From Cycas panzhihuaensis (taxonomy: Eukaryota > Cycadophyta), in assembly GCA_023213395.1 (NCBI GenBank), contig CM041465.1, forward strand, positions 238,707,741 through 238,771,740: DNA of 64,000 bases, read 5' to 3'. The translations under genes were made by a program, and so were the position numbers. Each line of letters starts with the position of its first letter. Positions within the stretch are counted from its first letter, which is position 1. This document shows positions 21,994 through 33,451 of the stretch, piece after piece. The notes beneath the pieces were generated by a model, which did not search any database, was not told the DNA's origin, and saw nothing but the letters and a program-made list of their open reading frames with translations.

Positions 21994-24540
21994 TGAAACG
22001 CTCTCCACGGGGCAATGATCCAACGCCTAGTGGGAAGGACACAAAACCACAGGGCTAATAGGCTAAAGAACGAGGATCATACCTCGCACGGACGTCCGTC
22101 TTGGCCGGGCAGGCTGCAAGGTGCTGGTTGCTTCAGTGGCCGCAGGCGAGACCCTCCTACCCTCGGATGGCGGGAAGGGGAAAAGGAAACTTCGCCGCGC
22201 TACTTCTCAAGGCAATGAGAAAGCGGCGAAGGGGTACTAACCAAGCGTGTCGCAGTAAGATATATGCAAGAGCGGCTAAAGGGGATCGGTCAAAGAATCT
22301 CGAGACACTATAGTGTGCGGTGTAGCAAAGAAAGCGCACGTAAAGCAAATGTAAAGCAAAAAGCAAGTACAAAATAAATAGTTATTTCTTTTCCTTTTCC
22401 TTATATTTCTCTAACTACCAAAGCAAGCGTAAAGAAACGTAAGAGCGAGAAAAAGGAGTATGAAGGGTGAGCGGAGAATACCTGGATCCGGCGGTTGGGC
22501 TGAGACGCAGGTGTCCGTCCACGGTTGCGCTTCCTCCCGTCGTCCTCTTCGCATGCGACGTCGGTTGCAAGCGGTGATGGGGGATCACTTACCTCCCCGA
22601 AAGCAAATAAGTACTAGCTAAACTGAAATGACAAAATAAAGCTCGAAGCGGTATACACAAAGGGAAAACGTACCAAGCAAGTGTCGGCCGGCGTTGGGTC
22701 GACCTTATCGCCCCTCGTCCCGAACGCCTCCCGCAAGCAAATAAGCGGAATACCTTCCTCTCGAAAGAGAGGCTACGAGATACCAAAAGATATATGTATA
22801 TATGTTGCAAGTAAAGCGAACTAAGTTAAAAGATATGGCTAAATGCTAACATGCAATAAAAGAAGCAAAGTCACACGATAAGCATGCCAAGATCACATAC
22901 CACAACGCACCCCAAATGGGATTGAGTAAAGCCTCGGGATGGCCAACTCACCCACGAGAGGTCTCCACAGATGTAAGGGAAGCGATGCTAGCATGCGACA
23001 AAAGATCATGGAGCAACGGGTATCATATGCCAAGGTAAACACTCAACCGATTCTCAAGCCTCTCTAGCCCTACCTCTTAAGCAAAGCGGAAATAAAGGGG
23101 AGAGGAAAAGGGACGGAACCCTTGGGGAGCAGGGCGGCAATGAGGGACGGAACCCCGCCCAAGCTCCCCCAGACCCTCGTGTATCCCTTTATCTTGGTTT
23201 GCCCAAGAAATGGCGAAAGAGAAGGATGGGAGAAGAAGGGTGAGTGGAAGAAAAGAATGGGAAACTAAGCCTATCCTCGGGTGACACTCTAATAAGCCAC
23301 AAATACTATGGTTCCTTGCATCAACCGGCTAAGGGGAAACCAAGAAAGTGCATATATAAAAGGAAGCAAAGAGTTGCAAGTGAAATAATGCAAAAAAAAA
23401 AACAAGCAAAAACACCAAAGAAATGACACCAAATACCTCAAATGATGAAGGAGGGGTGCATGTGAGCACTTGGCAACTTGGAGCAGCGGTCCAAGGGATG
23501 CCTATGAAGCAATGTAGCATGTCCCTTGCAAGAGAGAGGAGTGGTGGAGCCTCATGCAAAAAAGTGAGATGGAAATGGTTCCTTGCAATGGTTTTCTTGG
23601 TGCAAAATCCTCTTGGAGGCCTTCAATATGTGTGAGGAGGAAGAGTGCTTGTATTGGAGCTCAAGTGAGGCGTGATGGCCCTGTATCTCAAAGATAAGCA
23701 CCCTTGGTGCCTCTGTCCCACAGCTGTTGAAAGGTGTCTCTTGTTCTTGTTTGTTTGTCTTGTCTTTTGTGAAGAAAACTTGAGAGGAGAGTGAAGTAGA
23801 GAGTAGAAAAATTCATTCAATAATAATCATAATGAGGCAAATGAGTGAAAAAAGAGTTTTTATGTCTTGAGTGAAGCAAGTGAGCGTTGGGGGCCTCGGG
23901 CGCCTCAACTGATTAGAGCCACGCGATTCGCGAAATGAAAGCGCGTTTTTTTCAAATTTTAAGCGATTAAGTATCACGGTAAACTTGGCAATGCAGATGC
24001 TGTTTATCATGCAGACGCACCGGCCGGAACTCCGCATGCGCTTAGTTTAACGATGCAGGAAAAACCCAAAAATAGAAAATTAAAGTAAGAAATCGGTCTT
24101 TAAGGTAAAATCATAAGTTAAACTCAAAATACATTAGTCAAGAGCGTTTTAGGTCATGGGCATGTACTCAAGCGGTGCAAAAGACTTAACTAAGGGTTAA
24201 ACCAGCTTAGAAAGGGTTTGCAACATAAGCGACGCGGTAACACGCGAAAAGCAGTGGCAAAAGCATCCCGAAGGACCATGGAGACGTCGTGGGTGGTTGT
24301 ACGCCATACGGGGTGTCGCATTCGCTGATGAATGCCCCCGCTGTGAGTCGTCATAGGCTAAAAGGTGCCGTTAGGCACATGCATAATGAACAAGCAATCA
24401 AACAGGTGCATATGGACAGGCACATGTCAATCAAACCATTCCCAATTACTGCAGCGATCATAAGTAAGCAAAGTAAAGGCATATACCTGCACAAAGCTGT
24501 GTCGACGCGTCCCGAGTCCATTCCCGATAGCCGGGAAACA
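21994..24540 (-). mobile_element. G0 5' LTR
   Basis: This 2,547-bp LTR on the minus strand starts TGTTTCCCGGCTATCGGGAA at 24540 and ends CGTTTCA at 21994. The first 20 bases match the G1 LTR start (29511) and G2 LTR start (34577), placing G0 in the same family. Matching landmarks such as CTTTTAGCCTATGACGAC correspond to CTTTTCAGCTTATGACAAC in G2. It is about 21 bp longer than its partner because of small indels. Confidence 0.9.
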
Positions 24541-24545
24541 TCAAG
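24541..24545. repeat. Target-site duplication TCAAG (right)
   Basis: Second copy of TCAAG directly after the terminal CA of G0. See 14423-14427. Confidence 0.9.
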
Positions 24546-24734
24546 TTCTCAAATAGCGAGTGTACATATAAATAATGAGAACACCTTATGAGTAGCTTAT
24601 CAAATGTAAAGAGTTGTTACATCATCTAATAATGGGACAGCATGGATATGTGTACATCTTATATATCTCGAAGTCAGTGAATGGTGGGAAGTATATGTGT
24701 ATAATAAATCTACATTAAACATTATGTTTTAACA
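24546..24734 (-). mobile_element. Copia LTR, part 2 (interrupted by G0)
   Basis: On the minus strand this is the start of the copia LTR, beginning TGTTAAAACATAATG at 24734, directly after a polypurine tract. It was contiguous with 14286-14427 before G0 inserted. Confidence 0.8.
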
Positions 24735-25020
24735 CCCCCGTCGAAAATAATGTTTAATGTCCTTGAATCTTGATCTCAAGTCTTCAAGTCTTCATGTCTT
24801 CAAATTATATATTGGAACCTATAACTTGTAACTATACCATGTATCTTATATGTACTATCACTTATAACCTATAAATAATTTATAACTATATCCTATATCT
24901 TGTATGTAGTATCATCTATAATGAGAAATTATAAGACTTCACTTGACTCACATATAATCATAAGATGTAATTAAACATTATTCTAATAGAAAGAACTATT
25001 GATTAATGGATTTATTTAAC
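24735..25020 (-). mobile_element. Copia polypurine tract and 3' internal end
   Basis: CGACGGGGG on the minus strand at 24735-24743 is a polypurine tract adjoining the LTR. Upstream lie GAAGACTTGAAGACTTGA and ATAGGTTATAAGTGATAG runs, matching the plus-strand 3' internal end at about 2270-2450. A PPT on one side and a primer site (14275-14285) on the other flank the same LTR. Confidence 0.7.
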
Positions 25021-26760
25021 CTAACTTGTTTCCATGGAGATCATTTATCTTATTCATAAAGAAGAAGGATGAAACATTATAGTTGTGTATTGACTAATAA
25101 TAGATAAATAAAGTAATAATATAGAATAAATATCCTCTTCTTAAGATTAATAATTTATTGGATTAAATGAGGGGAACCAAGATATTTCCAAGATTGGCTT
25201 ATACTTACACTACTATTAAATATGAATCAAAGATGAAGATATTTATAAAATAACATTTTGAGTCTAGTATAAATATTATAACTCTATGGATATTACCATT
25301 CATCCTAATGAATGCTCTAGCTATATGTATATATTTAATGAATAGAGTGTTTTGACCCTATTTAGAAAAGCTTATTCTTATATTCTTGGATGACAACATG
25401 ATTTACTCTAAGTTGAAGAAAGAGCATGATAAATAGATGAGGTTGATAGTGTAGTATTTAAGGAAGCATAAGTTATATGCCAAAGTGTGTAAATATAAAT
25501 TCTATTAAAAGTAGATATAATATTCTAGTCATATGATATCTAAGGAAGGAATTTTGATTCATGCATAAAATATCAAGGTGATCATGGAATAACTTATACC
25601 CAAGAGTGTCTTTAAAGTATTAAATTTTATGAGACTTAGAAGATATTATCGATGGTATGTTGAGAGGTTCTCTAAACTTTCGTATCTAATTACCTCCCTA
25701 TAGAAGAAGGGAACAAAATGTAAATAGAGTAAAAAATACGAAGAGAGATTCTAGTACCTAAAGAAGTTACTTTCCTCTATGTACATTCTTATTTTACCAA
25801 ATCCTAATGCAAATTGTGAAGTATGTGTTAATATATATGTTGTAGGTATTGGTGGAATTCTTATGAAAAATATGAAGAAGGTTTCATATGAGTCATGAAA
25901 ATTATGAAATGAATTACCCAATACATGATTTAGAAGTGGCCATAGTTATGTACACCTTTACAATATAGTAATATTATTTATTAGGAAAGAAATATGAGTT
26001 GAGTATCAACCATGATATTTTAAAATATTTCCTCATGTAGCCACAAGTAAATTCTAGATAAAGGAGATGGATGAAATTCTTAAGCAAATATGACTTTGAT
26101 ATAAAGTGCATCAAAGGAAATGAGAATAAGGTCTAATATGCATTAAGTCATAGGAGACATGTTAATCAACCAATAGTATTCAACCATATTTGAGATCAAC
26201 ATGTACTATTTCAATTTGTATCAATGAATTTTATCCAAATATCTAATTAACTCATATTAATAGCATTTTATCAAGCCTAAAATTGACATATGTTACTTCC
26301 ATTAGTGTCACTTTGCTATATACAAGGACGAATAGAACATAATAATAGTAATAGTAATACATGATGAATGGTACAAATAAGTGAAAGGAGTTCATTGATA
26401 AGTAAGATTAACTTAAGTAGGTAGATGTAGGATTACCATATAAGCATGGTGACTAATATATATTAAATGATAGATTTATTTTATTTCAATAATGGGTTTA
26501 TGGGCTAAATGATATTGTAACTAGGAAATTGATCATGGAGGAAGCCCATAATATACCTTATATATCACATCTAAAATATCAAAAGACTTATATAATAATA
26601 AATAAAAATCGTTTATGGATAGTAATAAAAAAATATATAACCAATTATATCACTTAATATTTGCATTAGCTAAAAGGTTAAAGTAGAGCATTATGTACTT
26701 CTACATATGCTACATCAATAAGTAGGCACAAGAGAACAATAAATATCTCAATATAATTCT
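25021..26760 (+). pseudogene. pol: Chromovirus-like Ty3/gypsy RT-RNase H-integrase fragment
   Basis: Plus-strand pol remnant without LTRs. RT landmarks: LFIKKKDET, then the NKYPLLKINNLLD stretch, then ILPFILMNAL, then the active site at about 25390-25404 reading FLDDNMIYSK, where the usual FxDDILIYS is recognisable. EEHDK and KHKLYAKVCKY follow. RNase H continues with RYVERFSKL, then the TRP-like SYVHLY and CIKGNENK segments. The integrase zinc region is visible to about 26700 (WRKPII, NIKTY-like, KVKVEH). It overlaps in domain content with 9270-11134, so it is a separate copy. Stops occur every few codons. Confidence 0.75.
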
Positions 26761-26960
26761 ATCCATGGCAACCTTAAGAGACACACTAATCTATTAGTGG
26801 AACAAAACCATAATTATTCTATTATGATGGGTTGCATCTAGTTCTCTCACAATAAGATGCAAACCTAAAGAAGTACATAGAACCTTTACAAATACATAGT
26901 CTATAGTAAGTTATATTACAATCACATTGGCATGTTGTAGTCTATGATACATAATTACTC
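26761..26960. other. No gene seen
   Basis: AT-rich sequence between the pol fragment and the minus-strand coding remnant. Nothing nameable. Confidence 0.4.
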
Positions 26961-28985
26961 AGACACACATATCCATCCTTCAAAATTTCTCCTATATTTA
27001 TTCCTTTTTTGTATCTTAGAGATAACCACAATTCCTTAGTTGGTTACAACTACTTCAAGCCAAAACGATATTGTTGACTTCTTTTATATATGATCATATT
27101 TCTTTTTCATTGCGATTACTTGACTGCAATTGGATTTTGTCAATTACATACAACTCACACATCACTATTCCTATGAGTTCTCTCACTCATAATCAATCAA
27201 AGTCTTAAAAAAATGTAGAATCTACTCTTTATCCACCAAAAATTTTTATTCTAGCCCTCACACTCTTTCCTAATCTTTACCATTACTTGATGGACATTCT
27301 AAGGGTTAGGTTGGTATATTGTATAGGGTGGATTGATTCCTTGCATACTGTAATGGTCTTAAAGGATCCTAACATCCTACAACACCTCCAATTGGACTAT
27401 TGTGGGTTTCTCTCTTGAGCGAAGCTTCTCAATTTCTTTTTCTAATTCTCTATTTCTTAGCTATGTGGAGGCTAAATCCCTTTATAGTAAAGAAATCATT
27501 GACCAAAAGTGATTTGCATGTACAACATCCTCTCCTTTTTGCAAAATCCATCCTCCCAACTTGTTACAACCTTTTTTAGTCATAGTGGAATTTACTTATC
27601 AAACATGCCTTTGAAAATTTTCACTAAATGTTCCACCTTAGATACATCTCCTACCTAATGCATAATAAACTTAATTAGAAATTTCAGCTTGGCTTCATAA
27701 GTAGCCAATTGATATTCTACCTTTTAGATTCACTACAAATCAGGAGGTGGCCATTTATTCTAGGCTTCCAATTCATTCATTAATTATCTAATAAATTTAG
27801 CTAAAAATGAAGTTTTCTAGTATGCCACATTATGTGGCTTTCACTTCATTAGATCAATTCCTTCCTCCATAAATTCTTGTTCATTAAAATCAAAATCCAC
27901 CCTGGCTTGTTGGTTGTTTAGCATGCTTATTATTTCTTGTTGCCTCTTTTATGCTGTAACTTTTCTTTTCTTTTTCCTTTCCTCTTCTGTACTTTCCAAA
28001 TTATCTTCTTATTGTTCTAGCTAGGATTTCCTACTTGACTGTCACCCTACCTTCTCCTTCTTTTTGTTTCCCCATTTTGATTTCTTCTCTTTTATTTTTC
28101 TCCATCTTTCCCACTTCCACACTAGTCTCCTTTTGCTTCTTTTGTCTCTATTCCTTGGCAGGTAAGGCTACCTCTACTCACTTTCCTTCATTTTGACCCA
28201 CTTCTTATAAGGATTGTTGGGGATTATTTGCCTTACTTTTTTATAAAAACTAGTCTTTTACCTTTTCCTGAGTTTGAGTTAGCCATGCCTTTTCTTACTT
28301 TTTAAAATATTCTATTCAATCAGTTAGGATTGATTATCCCTGATTAGCTTGATGTAGGTCCAAGCCTAGACATTATGAATATAACAATCCTTAAGAGAAG
28401 GTCTGATGATAAAATTCTATAGATTGAGTACTCCCTTTGATATTATTTAATTTTTTTAAAAGCTTACTAGATAAAAAGGAAGCCTAATTAAACTTCTCTC
28501 TTATGCCATTCTTAGGACCATTGATCTTATCTTTATTAGCACATATAATTTTTTTTGAATTAAGATCATTTGAGTGAAAAGAAAATGTGCCACCCATCAC
28601 CTATACTCTTTTATAATTCCTACAATTTGTATGCCAAAAGTAGAGATGTCTAATACTTTAGCACCCAACTACTTTGTTGTCCATTCTCAAAGAATACTTT
28701 TATCTTTGGGTACTTCTCCACCTGAGTTGGGTATGCCCAAAATCTGTGTAATAGCCTTAGTAGAAATATCCAATAAATTAGGCTGATGTGCTATCAAATA
28801 GACCATTAGTGATAAGAAACTAGAGACCACTAAAAATAGTCTTATTTGTACATATTGAGTGAATCCTGCTTTTATTATATTTACTTTTCTTCCATCTTCA
28901 TATAGCATTGTCTTCCATTCTACTTTAATTTACTCATCACCTTCCTCTTGAAAATTAATGTGAATATCCATTGTGTTCTTCATCT
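26961..28985 (-). pseudogene. Unrecognised broken protein gene, helical and Lys/Glu-rich
   Basis: The minus strand keeps long protein-like stretches. From about 28985: MKNTMDIHINFQEEGDE, then a segment with HQPNLLDISTKAITQILGIP and SGGEVPKDKS (28687-28908). Then come a Lys/Glu-rich stretch (KRQKKQKE, KREEIK), a segment with KPHNVAY, KVEYQLATYEAKLKFLIKF and VKIFKGMF, and a C-terminal coiled coil, LRNRELEKEIEKL (about 27425-27460). Stops are mostly Trp- or Gln-derived. The ITxILGIPxxGGEV pattern recalls domains in plant transposon-encoded accessory proteins, but I cannot assign a family. It could be a retroelement accessory ORF or an old host pseudogene. Confidence 0.4.
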
Positions 28986-29510
28986 CTAATTTACTATATC
29001 TACTTATAATACTCAATCTAATTTTTGGTTAATGTCTTGCTATAAATTATTAATAATTGTGTTGTATACTATATCTTCTACAAAACCACTATCATCAAAA
29101 TATGGGTTATAATGTCAGGGTTATAACTAAGTCACACCCTTATTACCTCTTGTCATGCATGATATCCACTTGTCACAACCCACCCTACCACCACTACCCC
29201 TACTACATTTTATTGCAACTATTAAATTCTATCATTATTGTTTGGTGCTCGAATTATATCATTTTGTAGGCATGTCTTACCAATGTGACTTCCTGATGGT
29301 AATTACCATTGTCTTGATTCTTTATAACTCCCTTAGCCCAACAACCTTCATCATTCTTCTTCTCTTTTTTCAAGATAGATTATAAATTTTTGTAAAGTTA
29401 ATTTTTCATTTACAGTGTCCAATTATAGATGTAATTTCTTTCTTTAATTTAAAATTAATACTTTTGAATGACATTTTCTTGATTCATGACTTTTCTTAAT
29501 TTATAACTTC
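28986..29510. other. No gene seen; left flank of G1
   Basis: AT-rich non-coding sequence ending in ACTTC (29506-29510), which would be the left target duplication of G1. The matching right copy would lie outside the window. Confidence 0.4.
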
Positions 29511-32500
29511 TGTTTCCCGGCTACTGGGAATAGATTAGACCACCGCCATGCAAGTATGGTCAATTATCTATTCTTTTCCTTACACTCTCTCATATCCTTA
29601 TAGTTATTTGGATATATGAATTGTGTGTGATTGCTTAGGTGTTTAATTGGGTTTCCTAATCATCTTGCCTATGCTTAACATCTGCCTATGATGACTAGGA
29701 CTTTGGTCCAATGGCATAATAACTCCCAAGTGATCTCCCTCCCATCTATAGGCACTCTTAGCACCTTCATAGCCTAGCTTATGTACACCTTGGTCTACCT
29801 TATTACACCTACCTCATTTCCTCCTCATTGTGCCTATCCCTTGATTCATCCTAGGTGGTTTATAAAGAGTTCTAGCGGGTAGGTGTCCACCTCTTTACTT
29901 GATCATCACTTGGTTTCTCCTTGTGCCTCCTCAGGATCTACTGCCTAGCACCCTTTTTTATTATGGAATGTCAATTATCACCCCTTCCTTGAGGTTATGA
30001 CCTTGTTAGGTGATATTATCACATATTTCTGTAAGTTATTGGCATGCAAAGCGGTTGTAGGTCAGTGTATGGTCCTATAGGGAGTAGTCTCAGGCCCCTA
30101 CTAGGGCATACTCCTTATCTCATCTTTTTAGTAGTTAATTTTATCATTTTTTGTTTTTCTTTCCACCCCACTATTATTTCTATCTACCCCACACTAATTG
30201 TTATGCACCGTTAATATATTAGCAGTGCCATGAACAAGTTTGTGGTGCAATTGTTGCATGGATTACCATGGCCAAAAACATCTACTTTTGGGTCTTTATG
30301 CCTAGATGATACACTCCCCTGCCTCAAGGCTTACCTAGGCCAAACCCTAATGGCCTTGAGGACTCCCTACAGGAACAAACCCCCCAAACTTTAGATCCAT
30401 GAGCATCATTCTTACATTGTACCAAAGGAAAAATATTGTTTCTATAGGAAAACCACTCTTCTTCCTCTCCTCTTCCTTCTCCAACTTTTTGCTGCTCCTC
30501 CTTCACTTAGATTTATAGGTCTCTCCTCCAAAAGAAAGTAAAGGATAACTAAGAGCTATCTAAGTAAAGCAAGGAAGGCTTTTCACCAAGGGAACTACTA
30601 AGGATCTCCCTTCCTTCTCCAACAAACAAGGGTTTTAGCCTTTCAACCCTACTTTACACTTTGGGATGCCACTTTGCATGGTAAACTTTCTTTATTTAGC
30701 TATTTTATTGCAAGAATTTCATGTTTTGTGGTCCATCCTTTGTTATTTCAACCATAAGACCATAGATTTATTCTTAGATTAGCTTTATATGTGTGTTTGA
30801 AGCTATATTTTTCTTGTCACAAGGAGGCAACACCTCCTTGAATGAGTGTTCTCTTCTTCTATTTCTAAATCCTTTAGCTTTTAAAAACACAAAGGCCAAA
30901 CTAAGATAGGAGAGTTTGTGAAGAGGGTCATAGGCTAGAGTTCTGACTCCTAAAGCCAACTCTCACTAGGCAACCCCCCTCTCAATGCGTTGAGGCACAT
31001 CTCCTTGTACTCCATCGCTAGCTTTTGGGTTTGGTTGGGAATAAGGCCCATGCATGTGAGATATTAACTTCATTTTTGTTTCTAAAACCCTAGCCCAATA
31101 AGCTACCCATAATTTCGAAGGGTCATTAACCATTCATAAGAGCTTTCCATTATGAGGCAATGCCTATTTTCCTTTTTGTTCCACCTACATGAAATGATTG
31201 TTGTATAAATACACTCACTAAAATTGTTGAGCAAGGAACATACAATCTTACATTTATCTTTTTTTACTCACACACATACATACTAACATTGCATGCTAAG
31301 ATCACATATATATGCACACATTTTTCTTTTGGGGAGGCCTTGTTATTTCAGTGTTGTAGGTTGGAGACCATTTTGTGAGTAGAGAAACAAGTAGTGAAAT
31401 GGTAATATTTTATTTTTGTTTATTCTTGTTTTAACTTTCTTTCTGTTTCTTTTGTTCTTGCCTTATGTATTATATGAGGACAATAAGTAAGCCCTATTTG
31501 GAGGATAAGGGGAAGGTAAGGGAGCCCCCTCCTCTATCTTCAATAACTTTCATGGTAAGGAATGACAATAGAAGTAGAAATGACTTATGGACATGTGGTG
31601 CAAAGAGATGCAACAAAGGAGCACATCACTACAGTACCAACTGCCACAACCAGGTGCACACCTTCTTACACACTCCTCTCTTTCCCTTATATGCTCCCCC
31701 CTATCCCATTGCTTAGTTTTTATAGAAAATAAAGAGGAAAGGAATGAGTTCAAAGTATTTGTTTCTCTAAAATTATTTTCCTTTTATTGCATTATTTAAA
31801 GGAAAGGAAACAAGATTGCATCATCATAGTGCATGCATATAAGAAATATTTGCTACTTATTGTTTCCCTTAGTGAACTCAATCTTCCTCCCATCAAAGAA
31901 GAGGTAACCCATGCAAGGCATCCCCTTGCATTCCATTCTCTTCTTGTCCTTCCTTGTTATTCTTAGTTTGCATTGCACTCATTTAAAAGAATAAAAGAAG
32001 GTGAGAAACATAGATAGGAAAGGTTGCATGTTCACTTTGCATGTTTATTGTTAGTATTAGCTGTTGCTTATTTGTTTCCTTTGAGAATATTTTCATTGTG
32101 CTGAGAAGGAATATTACCTTGTTTGTGACAAGACACTCCTCTCAAAACTCAAAAATCCCGTAGTTCTTCTCAATAACCCGAGAAGACTTAATAATTGGAA
32201 TATTGGAGAATCTTTGTAATTACCTTCCACCTCCCTTTGTGTTGCAACTTCACCCTAACCCTACTCTTCCTTACCATTAAAGGAGATCTTACACTTTCAT
32301 TTCCCTTTGGTTAGTGGCAACATTCTCTCATTTTCGAAGTTTAGCATCCTAAACCTCACCCCTCTCTAAACAAACTCCTAGACTTCGAGAAGGTCGGTAT
32401 GAACCGCCTTCATTTCCGTTGCATCCCTTATTCCTCCCTTGCTTGCTTCCTTCCCTGGAAGGATGTTAGCCCTTCTTCTCTCCCCCTAAGAATAGGAGAG

Positions 32501-33430
32501 ATCCCCTTAGTCTATTCGACTATGCGAGGATGCCTCATTACGTAAATTAAACCCAAGAAGGTACTTAGAAAGAAGGGAAAGTTATAATGCTATTTATAGG
32601 TCTCCAAACTTGTGAGATTAATTACTATGGACCTCTATAATGCTCTCATAACCTTATCACCTTGACTAGGTTTAGGATCTTAAGGTGGACCATACATAGG
32701 AGTCAGGGCTTTAGATAATTTCTTAATACCATGTTGGATCTTAGATAAATGAATATATTGATGAACTTCTAAAAGGTAAAAATAGAGGCAATAGGGTACT
32801 TATAGAATCATTTCCAAGTGTCACTAAATAAGTTTCTAAAAAGATTCTCATCATGACATAATCATATAGGAAGTAATCTATATAAGCTAAAGGGAGTGAT
32901 TAAACATAGCCTATAGAATCCTACCCTACCTCTCATCATGATTATAGGCCATTTCTATTTTATGCTAATACTTTGCATGATATAACACTTGTTTCTTTGT
33001 GTCTTACATCAATATAGAAGCCAACTAGATTACTTTTGAAGAATAAGAGGAAGTAAATAATACGAATGAAGGAAGAATAAAGGGGTAGGAATAATATAAG
33101 GGTAGAATATAGGTATTAAGTTTTATAAACACCTTTGAGATATTAGAGTTTTCTTGATAGATATCATTTATGAAGGGAAGACTTTATCAAGTGAAAGAAG
33201 ATGCTTTCACTTCCATTGATTAGTGAATTATTCAAAATAAATATTAAAGGGAAAACAAATATAAGTATGAATTTACAAAATTGATTAATAGATACTTTAT
33301 CTAATTCTGATGTGTAGATGCCCTTTGAAGGTAACCTATCCTCCTTTTAAGGCCCTTAGGCCCCTGTTGAAGTTATACTATTGGCCTAGAAGCTCTTATT
33401 CATAGTGAACCCCCCAGAGGTATGCTTCCA
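29511..33430 (+). mobile_element. G1 5' LTR
   Basis: Begins TGTTTCCCGGCTACTGGGAA, matching the G0 and G2 LTR starts, and ends CTTCCA directly before a decayed primer site at 33432. The 3,920-bp length is greater than the 2.95 kb of G2, at least partly because of an AT-rich insertion near 32590-33300. A TGTATAAATAC at about 31201-31211 is a candidate TATA box. Open frames inside (30324-30506, 31465-31716 and others) lack recognised domains. Confidence 0.75.
32590..33300 (-). repeat. AT-rich insertion in G1 LTR; dispersed repeat copy 2
   Basis: An AT-rich island inside the more balanced LTR. TCTTAATACCA at 32721-32731 is a decayed minus-strand primer site (TGGTATTAAGA) preceded on that strand by CCAACA, so an LTR of a minus-strand copia-type element probably starts there. 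Sequence 32960-33290 matches 11515-11870 in order and orientation. Boundaries are approximate. Confidence 0.5.
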
Positions 33431-33431
33431 C

Positions 33432-33451
33432 TAGCAACCATACTGAGAACC
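33432..33451 (+). other. G1 primer-binding site, decayed
   Basis: TAGCAACCATACTGAGAACC aligns with the G2 site TGGCGACCATACTGGGGACC, differing only by G-to-A transitions. One base separates it from the LTR end. Confidence 0.75.

Larger units (their letters stand above)
14428..24540 (-). mobile_element. G0: complete gag-protease-only Tat-like retrotransposon
   Basis: A 10,113-bp element on the minus strand. It is bounded by TG and CA, flanked by TCAAG on both sides, and has two LTRs of about 2.53 kb, a primer site and gag plus protease coding. It carries no reverse transcriptase, RNase H or integrase. Comparison with G2 and G1 shows two missing blocks: RT to integrase, and the antisense gene plus second RNase H. 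It is far richer in CpG than everything around it, and its LTRs remain very similar, so it is the youngest insertion here. The needed enzymes must have come from another element. Confidence 0.9.

Noticed and set aside
28574-28786. Plus-strand 70-codon open frame
   Set aside because: Overlaps the minus-strand remnant that has a more protein-like reading over 2 kb. It is a shadow frame.
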